A stretch of 64,000 nucleotides of DNA, from contig JAOWBW010000112.1 of the NCBI GenBank assembly GCA_026119855.1, positions 806,001 through 870,000 on the forward strand, read 5' to 3'. The stretch is from Campanula takesimana. Its lineage: Eukaryota; Streptophyta; Magnoliopsida; Asterales; Campanulaceae. Of the stretch, positions 22,618 through 35,473 are shown piece by piece; the first letter of the stretch is position 1; the number at the start of each line of letters is the position of its first letter. The notes beneath the pieces are model-generated. The model ran no database searches. It had not been told where the DNA came from and was given only the letters and a program-made list of their open reading frames with translations. Both the position numbers and the translations under genes were made by a program.

Positions 22618-23459
22618 TGTTGGATAAAATCTTACAAATAGAAAGGAAAACAATTACGATATAACTGAACTAAATATTACATAAATATGAAAGCATAAAA
22701 AGAAACGATACAACCATATTTGATCTCTTGTACCCGAGTCATGTGTGACACACTCTCCTTAAGACTAATTCGTGTCACTCTCTATGAGTGCTTGAGGTTT
22801 CCACGGGCGTTAGTCTCCTAGGATAAAACTGATGAACCAGATGCAACTCTGCACTTGAGCCACCGGCGAAATGAACTATATGCGTGGACTAGATCACCAA
22901 CAAAATATTTAAGGAAGCCAATGGAAGAAGAACGAAAACCAAGAAGAAGAAACGGATATTGCTTGAACAAGTGTTTTAATTTGTGTGTTTTTCTCTCCTT
23001 TTCTAAAGACTTGTGAGGTGTCATTTTATAGCTCAAAACTCCCAAAAGATTACTTCATCAATTAATCAACATATTGATGATCAAGTTAATTTCAACAATT
23101 AAACTTGAAATCAATAGTTTGATTTCAAGTCAATAATGGACATTAAGATTGGAAGTTACTCTTGGAAATTAATCGTTAATTAAAAGAATTATAATTCAAT
23201 AAAAAGAGGTAAAACTATCAACTAGTTTTTCTATTCTTTTCACATGTGAGACAAACTCATATTTCCAACTTCCATGTATTTATTTGAGCTATAATATTTT
23301 TATCATCCAATCTTAAAATTGAACAAATAAATATATATATATAATTTTCATGTTCTCACGTAGTAGAACATGAACCCACAATGGTCTTTGTCCAACGACA
23401 AACAATTCTTGCAAGGAAATGTGCACAATTTCCTTCACACACAACACACTTTTCCAACA
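22618..23459 (-). repeat. 3' LTR (minus strand), 842 bp
   Basis: Minus strand: starts TGTTGGAAAAGTG and ends in a mutated TCCAACA. Aligns along its length with 29650-30494. Confidence 0.9.
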
Positions 23460-24200
23460 GTCCCCCACATGAAGGAAATTGAGGACAAGTTTGGTGATAA
23501 ATTCCGGCAGACAAAATCTTGCATGCGAAGGTGTGGGGATATTGCCCATTGAACCTCCGCTCGAACTAGCATATTTACTCTACTCGCAAGTCGATAGACG
23601 CGATGTCCTTGAATCAATATGCTTTTTGTGTAGCCGATCATATACTAGACACAAGTAATATCCTAACATATTTCATTTCTCATATCTATGTTCTTTCATG
23701 GCCCTAAACATATGCCTGGTTTTGCGAGAGGGTCTAAGAATTGAGCCTCACACAATTCTCCTCGAAGCGGCCCCACTTCTCCCTCACATAGGTGATGTAT
23801 TAAAGGTAACCCGTATTACCCCGCTCAAATTTTCGACGCGTAAGAATCTTTAAAAGATGTAGTCTTATCCTTATCCCTTTGGGATGTCACTAATAGGAAT
23901 GGACTTAGGGTTTGACCCCCACAGTGATGTACGAGTCTTTTAACAGTTAGGTGGTTCCTTTTGAATCTAGTTCTTGGGATCTCCAGTCATCTAGATTGGG
24001 TTTTTCGCTGTGGTCAACTCTAAGAGGCTTAAGTCTCATTCCCCTCCACAATTTATAACTTACTCTCGGTCTAACCATTCGGTTAACGGATCCGTTTATT
24101 ATTTGACTTCACATAGTCAAACTAGTTGAGAGTTGTTTTCTAATGGTGTTACGTCTTTGACATATATGTTAAGACCTACCATTATATATAGTGGTTTGTG
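23460..24200 (-). other. 3' untranslated region of the minus-strand copia element
   Basis: Lies between the RNase H relic and the 3' LTR. It contains no frame of note and ends, on the minus strand, in the purine tract GTGGGGGAC next to the LTR. Confidence 0.6.
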
Positions 24201-24359
24201 TTCAATCAATCACCGATTGACTTCTAGCAATACAACCAATTTCTAGCACAAGCTTTATCCCTTGGAATATCTTCTATAAATTGGCATAGCCTTTCGTCTT
24301 TCTCACAAGATTTATCTAAAGTTATAAACTTTATGAATCTATTTATAACTTATTTGTTT

Positions 24360-25200
24360 AGAAGATTCCCATGATATACTTTCTCCCGCTAATAATAATA
24401 CGAATCCACTCACCAACTTTGAGTCTTTTATTCGTATATCCAAGTAGCATCACTATATCATAAATTACCGATATATGACTAGTCTAGTGTAATCCATGAT
24501 CTCAATTGTATCTTAAGTACTTTAGTACTTTTACAATATACATAAGATTACTAGTGTACCAACTCACTAGACTTCCATTAATTCTCGAGTGCTCAACTTG
24601 AGAAAACAATGTCATTTCTATTCTTTAATAGATGTTGACTCATGATCATTGGGTTATAGCCATTGCTAAATGATCTTTGCTAATTTCTCAAGAATTATCC
24701 ATTAGATTTCTTAGAAATTTCCGTTCAATGACTACACCCGCTAAACCCATGTCTCTTGACCTTTTCAAAATTTCCAAAAACTATATCATAACTTGCTTAA
24801 TGCAATTTCATTAGTTCTTCTTGAAATTTTAAGTCAAATGGTCATATTAGCTAAACTTCTTTCAAGTTTAACAAATCTTCGATAGATTCAATCAAAATTG
24901 TGACATAACCATTTGTGTCATATTTCATTAATCCACTTTGTTTGATGGTAAAATCAAGCTTTTGATGTCATTATTTTGTGCTTGTTTCAAGTCATCTAGT
25001 GACTTTACTAAATTGCACACTTTACTTTAAATTTTACTTTGATATAATTCATTCAAAGCTTCACTTTGATCTATTTCACTCAAGTGTCACTTTGATCTGT
25101 CTCACTGAAAGTATTATTTGTTCATTTTTATGAACTTGACATCAATACTTGATTTCCATTTTTGTTTTCAATATTCTTGATTTTATATATATTCATAGTA
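24360..25200 (-). pseudogene. Copia RT / RNase H relic
   Basis: On the minus strand around 24370-24470 a degraded copy of the copia RNase H signature can be read: a YLDIRIKDSKLVSGFVLLLAG-like stretch, against LDxRKSTSGYVFxLxGG in the family. Sequence to 25200 may be further decayed RT with many stops. No catalytic motif of RT is visible. Confidence 0.55.
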
Positions 25201-25408
25201 GTTGAATAATATGAAAACTATAATGAAAACACATTATTTACGTACTCCACCATCTTGTACCAAAATATACATTTTGTTGATGTTGGACTTTCTACTTTTC
25301 GAACTACCCCCACATTCACAAGTGTACGTAGGCCTACGTTTCCATACTTCATATCACAAAACATCTCTTTGTTATGTTATTTTCCAACTTCTCCATTCAA
25401 AGAGACAA

Positions 25409-25529
25409 CACATAATATAATATAATATAATATAATATAATATAATATAATATAATATAATATAATATAATATAATATATAATATAATATAATATAATAT
25501 AATATAATATAATATAATATAATATAATA
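25409..25529. repeat. AATAT pentanucleotide microsatellite
   Basis: About 24 nearly perfect copies of the 5-base unit with two slips (one TATATAATA and one AATAATATC). It lies within the decayed pol of the 22618-30494 element. Confidence 0.95.
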
Positions 25530-25699
25530 ATATCATTGTTATCATTACAATACGTTTGAACAATTTATACATATCACGAAACATCACTATGCTTAGCATA
25601 TGATGATTTAGTTCAATACACATTTCACATCTTGTTTGAATTTCTTTTAGAATGAAGAAATGTGATCCAACTAAAGAGACGTATTCTCATTATTGGTCA

Positions 25700-26580
25700 C
25701 CAACTCAACCCACAGTTGATATAATTTTCATTTCATTTATCCAAACATCATGAATTTCATCCTTAATGATATCTACCTCTGTCTCTCAAGACACAAGGTA
25801 TATGTTTGATTTTTTTTCCCAAAAAGTTTGGCTTTTCAAACGAGTTTATCTTTTCAAATATGTTTGACCAACTTTTTCTTTGTCTTAATGCATATTGGTA
25901 TGCTCTACCACATTTTCTTTCAGCACAAGAAGTGTTAGATAACTTTTTTTTCGAAACTCTATTCTCTTTTCCAACACAAAGATGAATAGCAAGCATCTCA
26001 ACATTCATTTTAATTCATTTATGCTTGAGTTGCGTCTTGAAATCTTTCCAAGCGAAAAAAAATCAATTATTTTCGTCACTTGAAAATTTCATTTATCACC
26101 ATCCATTCGACATGGATTTCATGAAAGTCTATTTCAATTCTTTCATTTGACTTTTTACAATTTATGGAGTCTACTATTTTAAAATCAAGAAAAGGACTAC
26201 AATGAATTTCATTGCACCAACATTCTCGATTTAATTTTTATAGTTCGAAGACTGTAACAATTATTTTGCCTTTTTTTCTTTGTACTATATATTATATAAT
26301 GAATCCAAAAATCCGTTAAGTATATATTTCCGGCAAAGGAAATTCACATGCTTCAACCGCACTCATGGCTTAAACATTCGTCTCATTTCCACCAACCTTG
26401 TAGGATCTTCTTTAAGAAACCTCACTAAGTTCAAGGCGGTTAAGTAGAACATCTTTTGTTCCCATCACTTAAAGTCGAGGCCAACAAAGTTTTCTAACTT
26501 TTCACGATGGTGACCAAAATACTTGAAACACCCACATTTCGTTGGAGATTTGTCTCTACACAAGGAGTGTTCCTCAAAAA
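25700..26580 (-). pseudogene. Copia gag relic of the 22618-30494 element
   Basis: Minus-strand frames show the classic gag start: a LENFVGLDFK stretch, an in-frame TGA where the family has Arg (CGA to TGA), then WEQKMFYLTALNLVRFLKED, and HVNFLCRKYILNGFLDSLYN after a shift. A further relic of the UBN2 domain (25763-26008) contains MNVEMLAIHLCVGKENR. Frameshifts and stops separate the parts. Confidence 0.75.
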
Positions 26581-26599
26581 ATTGGTTTTGATTTTTAAC

Positions 26600-29500
26600 A
26601 ATTAAACATCAAATTATTACTTTGTTGTTGCAAATATATTCTTTGTATTAATTAAAGAATTTACTTAAAGAATAAGTTGCTAACTCAATAAGAGAATTAA
26701 CACAATTTATTTCTTGTAACAACCCATCTTAATAAACCTCTTAACTTTTCACGATAATGACATTATGGTGAATTTAAATTGTCTCATTTTTTTTACTTTT
26801 TTAAAAGATCATGTTATTGTTAAAATTATTTGATAATGAAATTTAAATAATTTATTCGAAGGTTAAACTGGATTTGTTAGTTATACTCCTTCCATCCTAA
26901 ACTTTTTGTTAATAATTTCCGTTTTGAATTTCTCCTAAGTCTAATTACTGATGAAAGTAAATTTCTCTCCTAAATTGCTGAATAGTCATAGGAATGCGGG
27001 CATGTTTTTGTAAAATATTTAATATATACACTCAGTCATATATGTGAGAAGCTATGAAAAGTTATGAAATAAGGACCCGTTACTTACTACTTAGCCCTAA
27101 CTACCTATATACTCCTTCCGTCCGAATTGATATGTTAGATACAATAGCTATTGTAGTTTTCTCTAAATCTTTGTAATTAACTAAATCTTAGTAATTAACT
27201 GCAACAATTTTACATACTCTATTAAATTAACAAATTCAACATACCTGATGTCCTAACATTGTAATTGGATGTGGTACCAATTTCATTATCCAATAGTAAA
27301 TTTCTTTTCCTGGAACTATTCATCCGTTGTGATGTACGCATTGATGAATCTGTAAACAAAATAAAAATTTGAGGATATGGGAAATTGCATGTGTGTTTAG
27401 TGTGTATATATATATACATGTGTGTGTGCCGCTTGTGTGTATAGGTTAACTACACACATTTCCCAAATTTTATTACGAATATTATTTTTAAACTCTGCAA
27501 GAGACTTTAGTTATATGGAAGAAGCCTGACTTCAAACCTGATTGGCCGAAAAAAGTTTCTTGTCCATTTTCGATATGCTTGTTCCTTCCTTCTCTTTCTC
27601 TTGTAAATTTGAACTTCCTTTTTTATTTTTTTTTACTCATCAAATAAGCACGCTTCATAGCATGATTTTTTTTAGCAATTTCTTTTGAAGGAATACCTAC
27701 AAAAATTAATATAACAAATACAATAGTTAGTATATAATGCATGAAATATTAAAATAGAATATTATATTACTGATATGGAGGGTTGATAAATCATTGCGTC
27801 ATCTTCTTCCCATTGGCTTCATTTATGTATAGAAAAGTATGAACAATGAAATTATCCTTGCATCTAAAATGAGAAGAGTGTCTTTTTGGTAGAGTTGAGA
27901 TCTTAAAATTACTATTTGATAAATAAATGTTTGGTTTTCATATTTTTGTAGTAGTCTTTAAAGTTGAAGAGTCTTATAACTTATGAGATCACGAATGCAA
28001 GTCATATTAATAATATGTAAGTTAGAGACTTTTTCTATGTTAGCATAAATGCAAGTCATATTAATAAAATGTAAGTTAGAGACTTTTTAGATTTTAGCAT
28101 TATTTATTACAATGGTCCATCTTATCTTTTCATTTCCTATGATTTCAAGTTCACTTGATACTTTAAACTTTAAGAATTCCATCATAATTCAATGGTTTGA
28201 ATAATATGTTGTCTCTTGGAATACATGAAAGGATCAAAGCCATTGAATTATGAAAATTTGAATAGTCAAAAACTAAAAAGTCCCTTCTTAATGAATTGTT
28301 CTTTAATGCATCCAAACCCTACCTAGTCTAATACTCTATATATAAGAGTATATGTCTACCTAGTCTAATACTCTATATATAAGAGTACATATTCTATTAG
28401 ATATGAATCTCTTCTTATCTTCTTATAGAATCACTAAATTACCTACTATCATACCTATTGATATTACCTATTATTTTTACCTAGGTAGGAGAATGCCAAA
28501 AGCCTCTATGATTCCAAAAGTCATATTACATGGCATCCTCTAAATCAAGACAAACCCATTTTTGGCTTACGTGTCATTTCCAAGGTAAGTTTCACCAACT
28601 TTAAAATACTATAGTATAGATTTTAAAGGTCTCATCATGGAGTACCTCTAAATTTGAGAAACTTACATTCTCATTCACAAAATTCACATTTTCTTTTATA
28701 AGCCATCCTTCTAATTTTTTTGTGTCATTTGTCATCATTAACAACAATAGGATTAACAAATTCCTTCAAGAAGTCCTATTTTATTTTTTATTTTTATGAC
28801 ATTAGTCACTCATCCACTATTAAGTTTTAACAACGTCCAAGAACTCTTATAATTTTAGTCTTTGTGACTTCACAACGATAGAATTCAACAACTTCTTTCA
28901 AGAAGCTCTATTGTTTTTATCTTTGTGACTTTTTTCACTATTTTACTATAATAGGTTTTAACATATTCTTCAATTTCAAGAAGCCTTGTTATGTTAACCT
29001 TTGTGACCTTTGTCACCATTGACAATAATAGGTTTTAACAACTTCTCTCAAGAAGACATATTATCTTTGTCAACGCAACGTTAAAGACTTAATCTTCCAA
29101 CGTTCTTAGTTCCAATAAACTTTCCAATCTCTTCATTATGATTCATACGAAACGAACCATAAGAGACATATCACATGATGTATTTCCACTAGAATAAGCA
29201 TAGACATGACTAATAACTACAACCATTGAAACATCTTAGATGTAACGGGCTATTAACTTTTCCACCTTGGTTAATTTCATTGTACTGATGGAAGATTAGC
29301 GTTTTTAGTTCACAAAATTGCTTTGTTCCAAAAACATTATCTCCATCTCCAAGCAATAGATTCCAATTGCCACCGTTTAGAATCTTCTCCTATGAGTCGT
29401 GAACATGCAAAAAAAAAAAAAAAAATCATCCCGATCCAACGGTTAACGAAGCCGGAAATTAAATTTTGCTATAGCTGGTCAAAGCAAAACAATGCTGGAA

Positions 29501-29649
29501 ATTCCTTGGTTTCTTTTCCGTTGTTCCTCATTTCTTTTCAATATTTTCTCTCGTAGCCACCACGCCACAGATCCATGTAATCGGCAATCCTTTCTCAATA
29601 GAGGAATTAGTCTTAAATCCTTTCTCAATAGAGGAATTAGTCTTAAGAT
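26600..29649 (-). other. Three-kilobase leader with several tandem repeats
   Basis: This lies between the 5' LTR (right) and gag (left) and codes for nothing I recognise. Tandem repeats: about 54 bp x2 at 27995-28101; 37 bp x2 at 28321-28394 (ACCTAGTCTAATACTC start); four to five degenerate copies of about 80-100 bp at 28727-29070, each with AATAGGTTTTAACAACTTC...TCAAGAAG; and 30 bp x2 at 29586-29645, directly next to the LTR. Lone CTCCTTCCNTCC phrases at 26887 and 27112 look like MITE ends without partners. Confidence 0.65.
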
Positions 29650-30494
29650 TGTTGGAAAATATCTTACAAATAGAAAAGAAAACAATTACAATATAATTGA
29701 ACTAAATATTACATAAATATGAAAGCATAAAAGAAATGATACAAAAGTATTTGATCTTTTGTACCCGAGTCGTGTGTGACACACTCTCCTTAAGACTAAT
29801 TCATTCCCCTCTCTACGAGTACTTGAAGTTTCCACGGGCGTTAGTCTCCTAGGATAAAACAGATAAACCGGATGCAACTCCGCACTTGAGCCACCAGCGA
29901 AATGAACTATATATGTTTGGACTAGATCACCAACAAAATATTTAAGGAAGCCAATGGAAGAAGAACAAAAACCAAGAAGAAGAAAGGGATATTGCTTGAA
30001 CAAGTGTTTTAATTTGTGTGTTTTTCTCTCCTTTTCTAAAGAGTTGTGAGATGTCATTTTATAGCTCAAAACTCCCAACAAATTAATTTACCAATTAATC
30101 CACATATTGATGATCAAGTTAATTTCAACAATAAACTTGAAATCAATAGTTTGCAAGTTACATTTGCAAGTCAATAATGGACATTAAGCTTGGAAGTTAC
30201 TCTTGTAAATTAATCTTGAATTAAAAGAATTATAATTCAATAAAAAGTGGCAAAAACTATCAACTAGTTTTTCCATTCTTTTCATATGTGAGACAAACTC
30301 ATATTTCCAACTTCCATCTATTTATTTGAGCTATAATATTTTTATCATCCAATCTTCAAATTGAACAAATAAATATATCATTTTCATGATCTAACGGAGT
30401 AGAACATGAATCCACAATGATCTTTGTCCAACGACAAACGATCTTGCAAGGAAATGTGCACAATTTCCTTCACACACAACACACTTTTCCAACA
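29650..30494 (-). repeat. 5' LTR (minus strand), 845 bp
   Basis: Minus strand: starts TGTTGGAAAAGTGTG and ends TTTTCCAACA. The right flank is the TSD ATATA. Confidence 0.9.
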
Positions 30495-30769
30495 ATATAG
30501 TGGATTGTGTTCCCATGAGCCGAAGATGACGGAAGTGGACGTAGGAGATCTTTCTATACTTCAAACCACCTTAAAAGCAAATTTCAATTTAATTACCTAA
30601 GTTTTTCAATATTTTGCAATTAGTTATCCAATTTGTTAAAGTTGCGATCTGACTCTTTAATTTGCTGAATGAAAGCAATTGGGTGTAAAAGTCGTTAGCC
30701 GGTTTAATAATTAACAAAATGGCTGGCATGTGCTAAGCACGTGAGTTTTAAGAGGGCAAGTAAGCTGTT

Positions 30770-31120
30770 TCCTTCCCATTACAGCCGCATAAGACACCCA
30801 TTGTTCTCTCTCCTCTATTACCAGAAACGCCATCATCATCATCACTTTCAGACTCTCGTCTTCTCTGTCCTCGCCCTTTTCTTCTCTCGCCATACCCGTT
30901 CTGTCAACGCCGCTGTTAGAAAACCAAACTCGATCGTTCAGCTTCGCTTGCGCTTATTCTTCTATTCGTATCTCAATCCAGCGGTGGAGCCACAGTGTTG
31001 ATTGGAATTCTCCGACCAGTCTGACCACTCAGAACAGAACTACATCGCCTATTCTTGAACGCTTTCAATGCAAGATTTCTACTATGGTTAATTTTTCGCA
31101 TTTCCGTTTATCTCTGTTCC
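30770..31120 (+). other. CT-rich, exon- or 5'-UTR-like fragment
   Basis: Composition is distinctly more GC- and pyrimidine-rich than the surroundings, as in plant 5' leaders and first exons. T-rich intron-like sequence and a GGTGGTGG-rich stretch (31529-31595) follow. An 86-codon frame (30741-31001) is open but resembles no family I know. Confidence 0.3.
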
Positions 31121-31603
31121 TTGATTCTCCAAAACGACTATTGGATTTATTATTTATTTTTCCTGTTGGAACTCTGAGCGTCCTTTACAATTCCGTTTGG
31201 TAAAATAAGCTATCATTATGCCTTGGTCCACTTTTTTGGTAGGAAAAGATGAAGTGGAGCTTTGAAAAAAAAGCGAAAATAATTTGATTGTTTGAAGGCA
31301 AAATTTCGGCAAGTTTTGGGACAACTAGGTTTCTTATCACAATTTTCCTAATCTTATGAAATTTTCAAAAATTCTTTGGGTTTGATTTTTTTGGTTTTGA
31401 TGGCTTGTTTGTGCTTTTGTTCATGTGTTAAAAATGTTTGGTGTTTTTATTTAAATTTTTTGGGATTGAAATGAAGTTAATATTAGGGGGATGTTTGTCT
31501 AGTTAGTGTTGTGGGGATGGTGAGATAATGGTGGTGGCGTCAGATGGTCGTAATGGTGGTGGTGGCGGTGGGATGATGGTGGTGGTTTTGGCTGGTTGAG
31601 AAA

Positions 31604-32279
31604 TGAAAGAGTATGAAATACTCTTATATTTAGTTTTGTATCTTTGTGATTCTGATTTAATAAATGTATATATTTAGAGTTTATTTATTTTAGGAATTAG
31701 TTGTAATTATTTAGGAATAGTTTATTTTAGGATTATTATTATTATTTTTATTTACTTGACTAACCTACTAATGTTTATCTTTGGTTAGTATATTTGTTTT
31801 ATAGGAAAGTTGGACTCTTTACTTGGAAGGTGATTGGATGAAGAAAGATTTCCACATCAAAGATTTCATTCAAACTCCTATATATATGGCGTAAACATTC
31901 AGCCATTCTTCACGGATTCAGAGATTCACAAAGTGTTATTTTCGTTTTTGTGAAGAGAGTCATTGTTCTTGAAGTTCTTGTTCATCAAGACTTCAAGTGT
32001 TTTGGTGTTTAGTCTATTCAAGATAGAATAGGTTTTGATCTTTTAATAACTTTTGTGTCTTTCATTCGACTTGTATTCTGCAAGATCGCTTTTCATATAT
32101 GAAAGTTTTCCAGCAAGTAATTTCTTGCTGAAGTGTTTAATTTATTTCATTTTATTTCCGCTGCATATTACTCTGTTTGTCGTGTCAACTAACAGGACAA
32201 CTGTCTTGACAACAGTGAGCACAGTTGTACTCATAGTTGGCTGATTCCCAGAACAGTCCTAGCCGCATAATTTCTTTCA
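31604..32279 (+). repeat. 5' LTR with a U5 inverted repeat
   Basis: ACAACTGT (32197-32204) and its reverse complement ACAGTTGT (32221-32228) form an 8-bp stem with a 16-base loop about 50 bases before the PBS. Confidence 0.9.
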
Positions 32280-32335
32280 ATTGGCACCAGAGCCTGGTCT
32301 GGACATACTGAGATCGATCTTTGAAAGTGGTCATT

Positions 32336-35300
32336 ATGGACTGTACTCATACTCGTAATAAGCCGCCTACTCTAGATGGTTCAAACTATACCATTTGGAA
32401 GGCAAAGATGACTATGTACATAAAAAACATAGATCATCGTGCTTGGGTCAGCATTCTAGTGGGATATAAATCCCCTACCATGGAAGTGGCTGATCCAAAA
32501 GCTAAAGCTTCTGTGTCTGACGAAGAATAGAAAGAAAAAAATTTTATTCCAAAACCCGAGCAAGATTGGAATGCGGAGGAAATTGCCCTTGCAAATTTCA
32601 ATGCAAAGGCAATGGCCGCCATTTCTGATCACGTTGATTTTAATCTGTATCGGTTGTTCTCAAACCATACAGTGGCCAAAAATGCTTGGGACATTTTGCA
32701 ACTCCATTGTGAAGGGTCTGATAGTGTTAAACAAACTAAGTTAAGAAGGTTGATGACAGAGTTTGAGAATTTGAGAATGGGAGAAGATGAGACAATTCAA
32801 AATTATTCTGCTAAATTAATGGACATTTCAAATGAATCCTTCGCATTAGGGGAATCCATCTCCAATGCAAGGTTGGTTAGTAAAGTTTTAAGAACTCTCC
32901 CAGAAAAATTTAACATCAAAATCTCTGTCATTGAAGAAACTTGTGATACTCGGACCGTGAGTCTTGAAAAGGTTCTAAGTATTCTAACTACGTTTGAATT
33001 GAACCTTGAAGTGCAACAAACTAGCAAAGTAAATTCAATTGCTCTTGCTAGTGCTCTTAATGTGTCCGAAGATCTTGTAGAATTATCAAAGGATATTGAT
33101 GATTCAAACTTAGAGGAAGATGAATGTGACTTGATCTCAAAAAAATTCAACAAAATGTTGAACAAAAAACGTCAACAAAGGTTTCCAAATAAGGGTATTT
33201 CTTCCTCCCCTAAGATTGAATCATTCAAGAAAGAAACAAGTAAGAACAAATTTTTTTCTGAAAACAAAAGATCTATTGAGTCCGTTCAGTGTAGAGCGTG
33301 TTTAGAATTTAGACACTACGCCAATGAGTGTGCTAACACACTTAAAAAGAGAGGGATGAGCTTTTCTGCAACCTTAAGTGATTCGGATGATGACGATCAG
33401 ACAGCAAACCTATCATTTTTACGATCATCACAATCCTCCCTCTCTGACAGTGAATCTGACAGTGAAGATGAACAGTCAACTGTCATCACAACTGTCAGCT
33501 CAAATTGTACTAATGTGTATACCTGTTTTAACTCCACTTCTGCAGGTGAATCTGAAGAATCCTCACAGGAAGAAGAGGATAGTGCCACGTATGAGGACCT
33601 CCACAATACATACGTTGAGTTGTTTGCAGAATGGTCCAAACGAATGGATCAACTCAAGGAGTTCAAGAAGGTAAATGAAAAACTCACCTCTGACAATCTA
33701 AAATTAAAATCAGAGAATGAGAGGTTGTCGAGTGAAAGTGATGTTCAAAAGGACTCCATAGCTAGGTTAGAAGTCATGCTTACAAAGAAAGACAATGAGT
33801 GTGAAAAGTATAAAAGCGATCTTGACAAAGAAACTAACACTCTCACAAAGCTTAACAATGGTAAGGCTAAGTTAGATGAAGTTCTAAATATGGGGAATCA
33901 AGGAATATCAGGACTAGGCTATGGAGATCCAATTTTTGTCAAGGAAGGAGAGAGCACTTCGAAAAACAATGAGAGATTTAATGCTAATCACGTATCTCCT
34001 CACGAAAATAGAAGAAATAGAAAAAGGAGATACGTGTGTCACCATTGTTTTGCCCCTGGACATATACGTCCATTTTGTTACAAGTTGAAACAGGAACTTG
34101 GCTTAGAGAAGAACAGCAGCCACTTGACAAGACAACTGTGGGCACAATCTGACAATCAGTTGCCCTGTCAACCGCCCAGGCAGCAGCAGGTCGAAAAAAA
34201 GACTTGGGTAAGAAAAGACACTTTACAGTGTCAAGTGGTGTTTACCTCCTTCAAAAGTAGTGTGGAAGGAGCTTGGTACTTTGATAGCGGCTGTTCTCGT
34301 CATATGACCGGTTCTCTTGAGCATCTCATAGATTATGAAGTCTTCAAAGGAGGAAATGTCAGTTTTGGTGGAGGTGCTAAGGGAAAGGTCATTGGTAAAG
34401 GTACGTTGTGTGTTGACGGCTTGCCAAATTTGCACAATGTCTTACATGTAGACGGGTTGAAAGCAAATTTGATAAGTATCAGTCAACTGTGTGATGATGA
34501 CTTATTTGTTAAGTTTGACAAGTACAAATGTGAAGTTTTTGATAACAAAAGTGTGTGTGTTCTTTCTAGCATTCGATCCTCTGATCATTGTTACAAGTTG
34601 GTTGAAAATCATTCATGTTTTAACCCAATTTTTGATAATACTCCTGATCTTAGTGTCAATTGTGTTGAGGATGATGTTTCAGGTTGCACTTAGAAGCATG
34701 AAAGGATTAATGATGAATCTGAACCTAAATCCACGACAGAATCTGCAGATGCACCAACTGTGAGGACAACTGACGGTAAAAATGAACAGTCAACTGACAT
34801 GACAGATGGTCAGATCGCAGCTGATTCTGGTTCAGATTCTGAAATTGTTGAAGATCAGGTAAGCAGAGGCAATGATGATGCTGCAAGGATACAAGGAGAT
34901 CATCTAACTTCTCAGGTCATTGGGGGAGTGGATGAAGGAATAAAAACAAGAGGGAAACGAATAAATTACCGGGAATTAGCCGGTTTGGTATGCATGCAAT
35001 CCGCGTACCATCAGGTAAGCTCTTGTTGTTTCGTTGCCAATTTTGAGCATGAGAATGAGTCAAAAACTTTAAAAGTTAATAATTTGATCAATGTCATGCA
35101 AGAGGAAGTGGTAAAATTTGAAAGGAAAGATGTTAGGTTCTTGGTTCGTAGGCCATCTAATACTGAATATATGGTAGTTGTTACTTGTTGTACTCAATTG
35201 TTGAGGATGAACCAGATAATCAAGGATTATGGTCTTAGAAGTGAAATCTTGACCGTATTTTGTGATAGCTTAAGGTCCTTGAATATTGCCAAGAATCCGG

Positions 35301-35473
35301 TATAATATTTCCTAACAAAGCACATAGATATTATGCACCATTTTATTAGATATCTCGTTGATCAAAAAATCATTACTCTAGAACATGTAAGAACAACGGA
35401 TCAACTTGCTGATATCTTTACCAAGGCTTTAGATTTCGAGAGATTTTCTCTCGGATTGTGTGTTATTAGTTAA
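32336..35473 (+). pseudogene. Gag-protease-RNase H frame fused by in-frame deletions
   Basis: From the ATG at 32336 one reading frame runs for 1,045 codons with no frameshift. It is interrupted only by TAG at 32528, TAG at 34691 and TAA at 35303. Order: gag start (GSNYTIWKAKMTMYIKN), UBN2-type gag (KNAWDILQLHCEG...FENLRMGED), zinc knuckle CRACLEFRHYANEC (about residue 319), acidic Ser-rich linker, a coiled coil (about residues 425-520), a second knuckle CHHCFAPGHIRPFC (about 568), protease core WYFDSGCSRHMTG (about 647), the INT/RT hinge, then RNase H pieces (NTEYMVVVTCCTQLL, TKHIDI, DQLADIFTKAL). Integrase and RT are deleted cleanly in frame. Each stop can come from CAG or CAA by one C-to-T change. 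Gag may once have been supplied by this copy; pol could not. Confidence 0.85.

Larger units (their letters stand above)
22618..30494 (-). mobile_element. Complete but decayed minus-strand copia element, 7.9 kb
   Basis: LTRs lie at 22618-23459 (3', 842 bp) and 29650-30494 (5', 845 bp). Both ends of the whole are flanked by ATATA (22613-22617 and 30495-30499), which ties the two LTRs to one insertion. Read on the minus strand: 5' LTR, a 3-kb repeat-rich leader, gag relic, short RT/RNase H relics, a long 3' UTR, the purine tract CATGTGGGGGAC, 3' LTR. Integrase and most of RT are missing; a long AATAT microsatellite lies where part of pol should be. I could not recognise a primer binding site next to the 5' LTR. 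Confidence 0.85.

Noticed and set aside
25372..25623. 83-codon frame rich in Ile, Leu and Tyr
   Set aside because: Translation of the AATAT microsatellite, not a protein.
22618..30494. Two independent solo LTRs at 22618 and 29650
   Set aside because: The outer flanks share the TSD ATATA and the interior carries gag, pol relics and a purine tract in the right order, so they are one element.
30711..30893. 60-codon minus-strand frame rich in acidic residues
   Set aside because: Antisense to the CT-rich exon-like patch; composition artefact.
33378..33674. 98-codon plus-strand frame inside the gag at 32336
   Set aside because: An out-of-frame shadow of the long gag frame.
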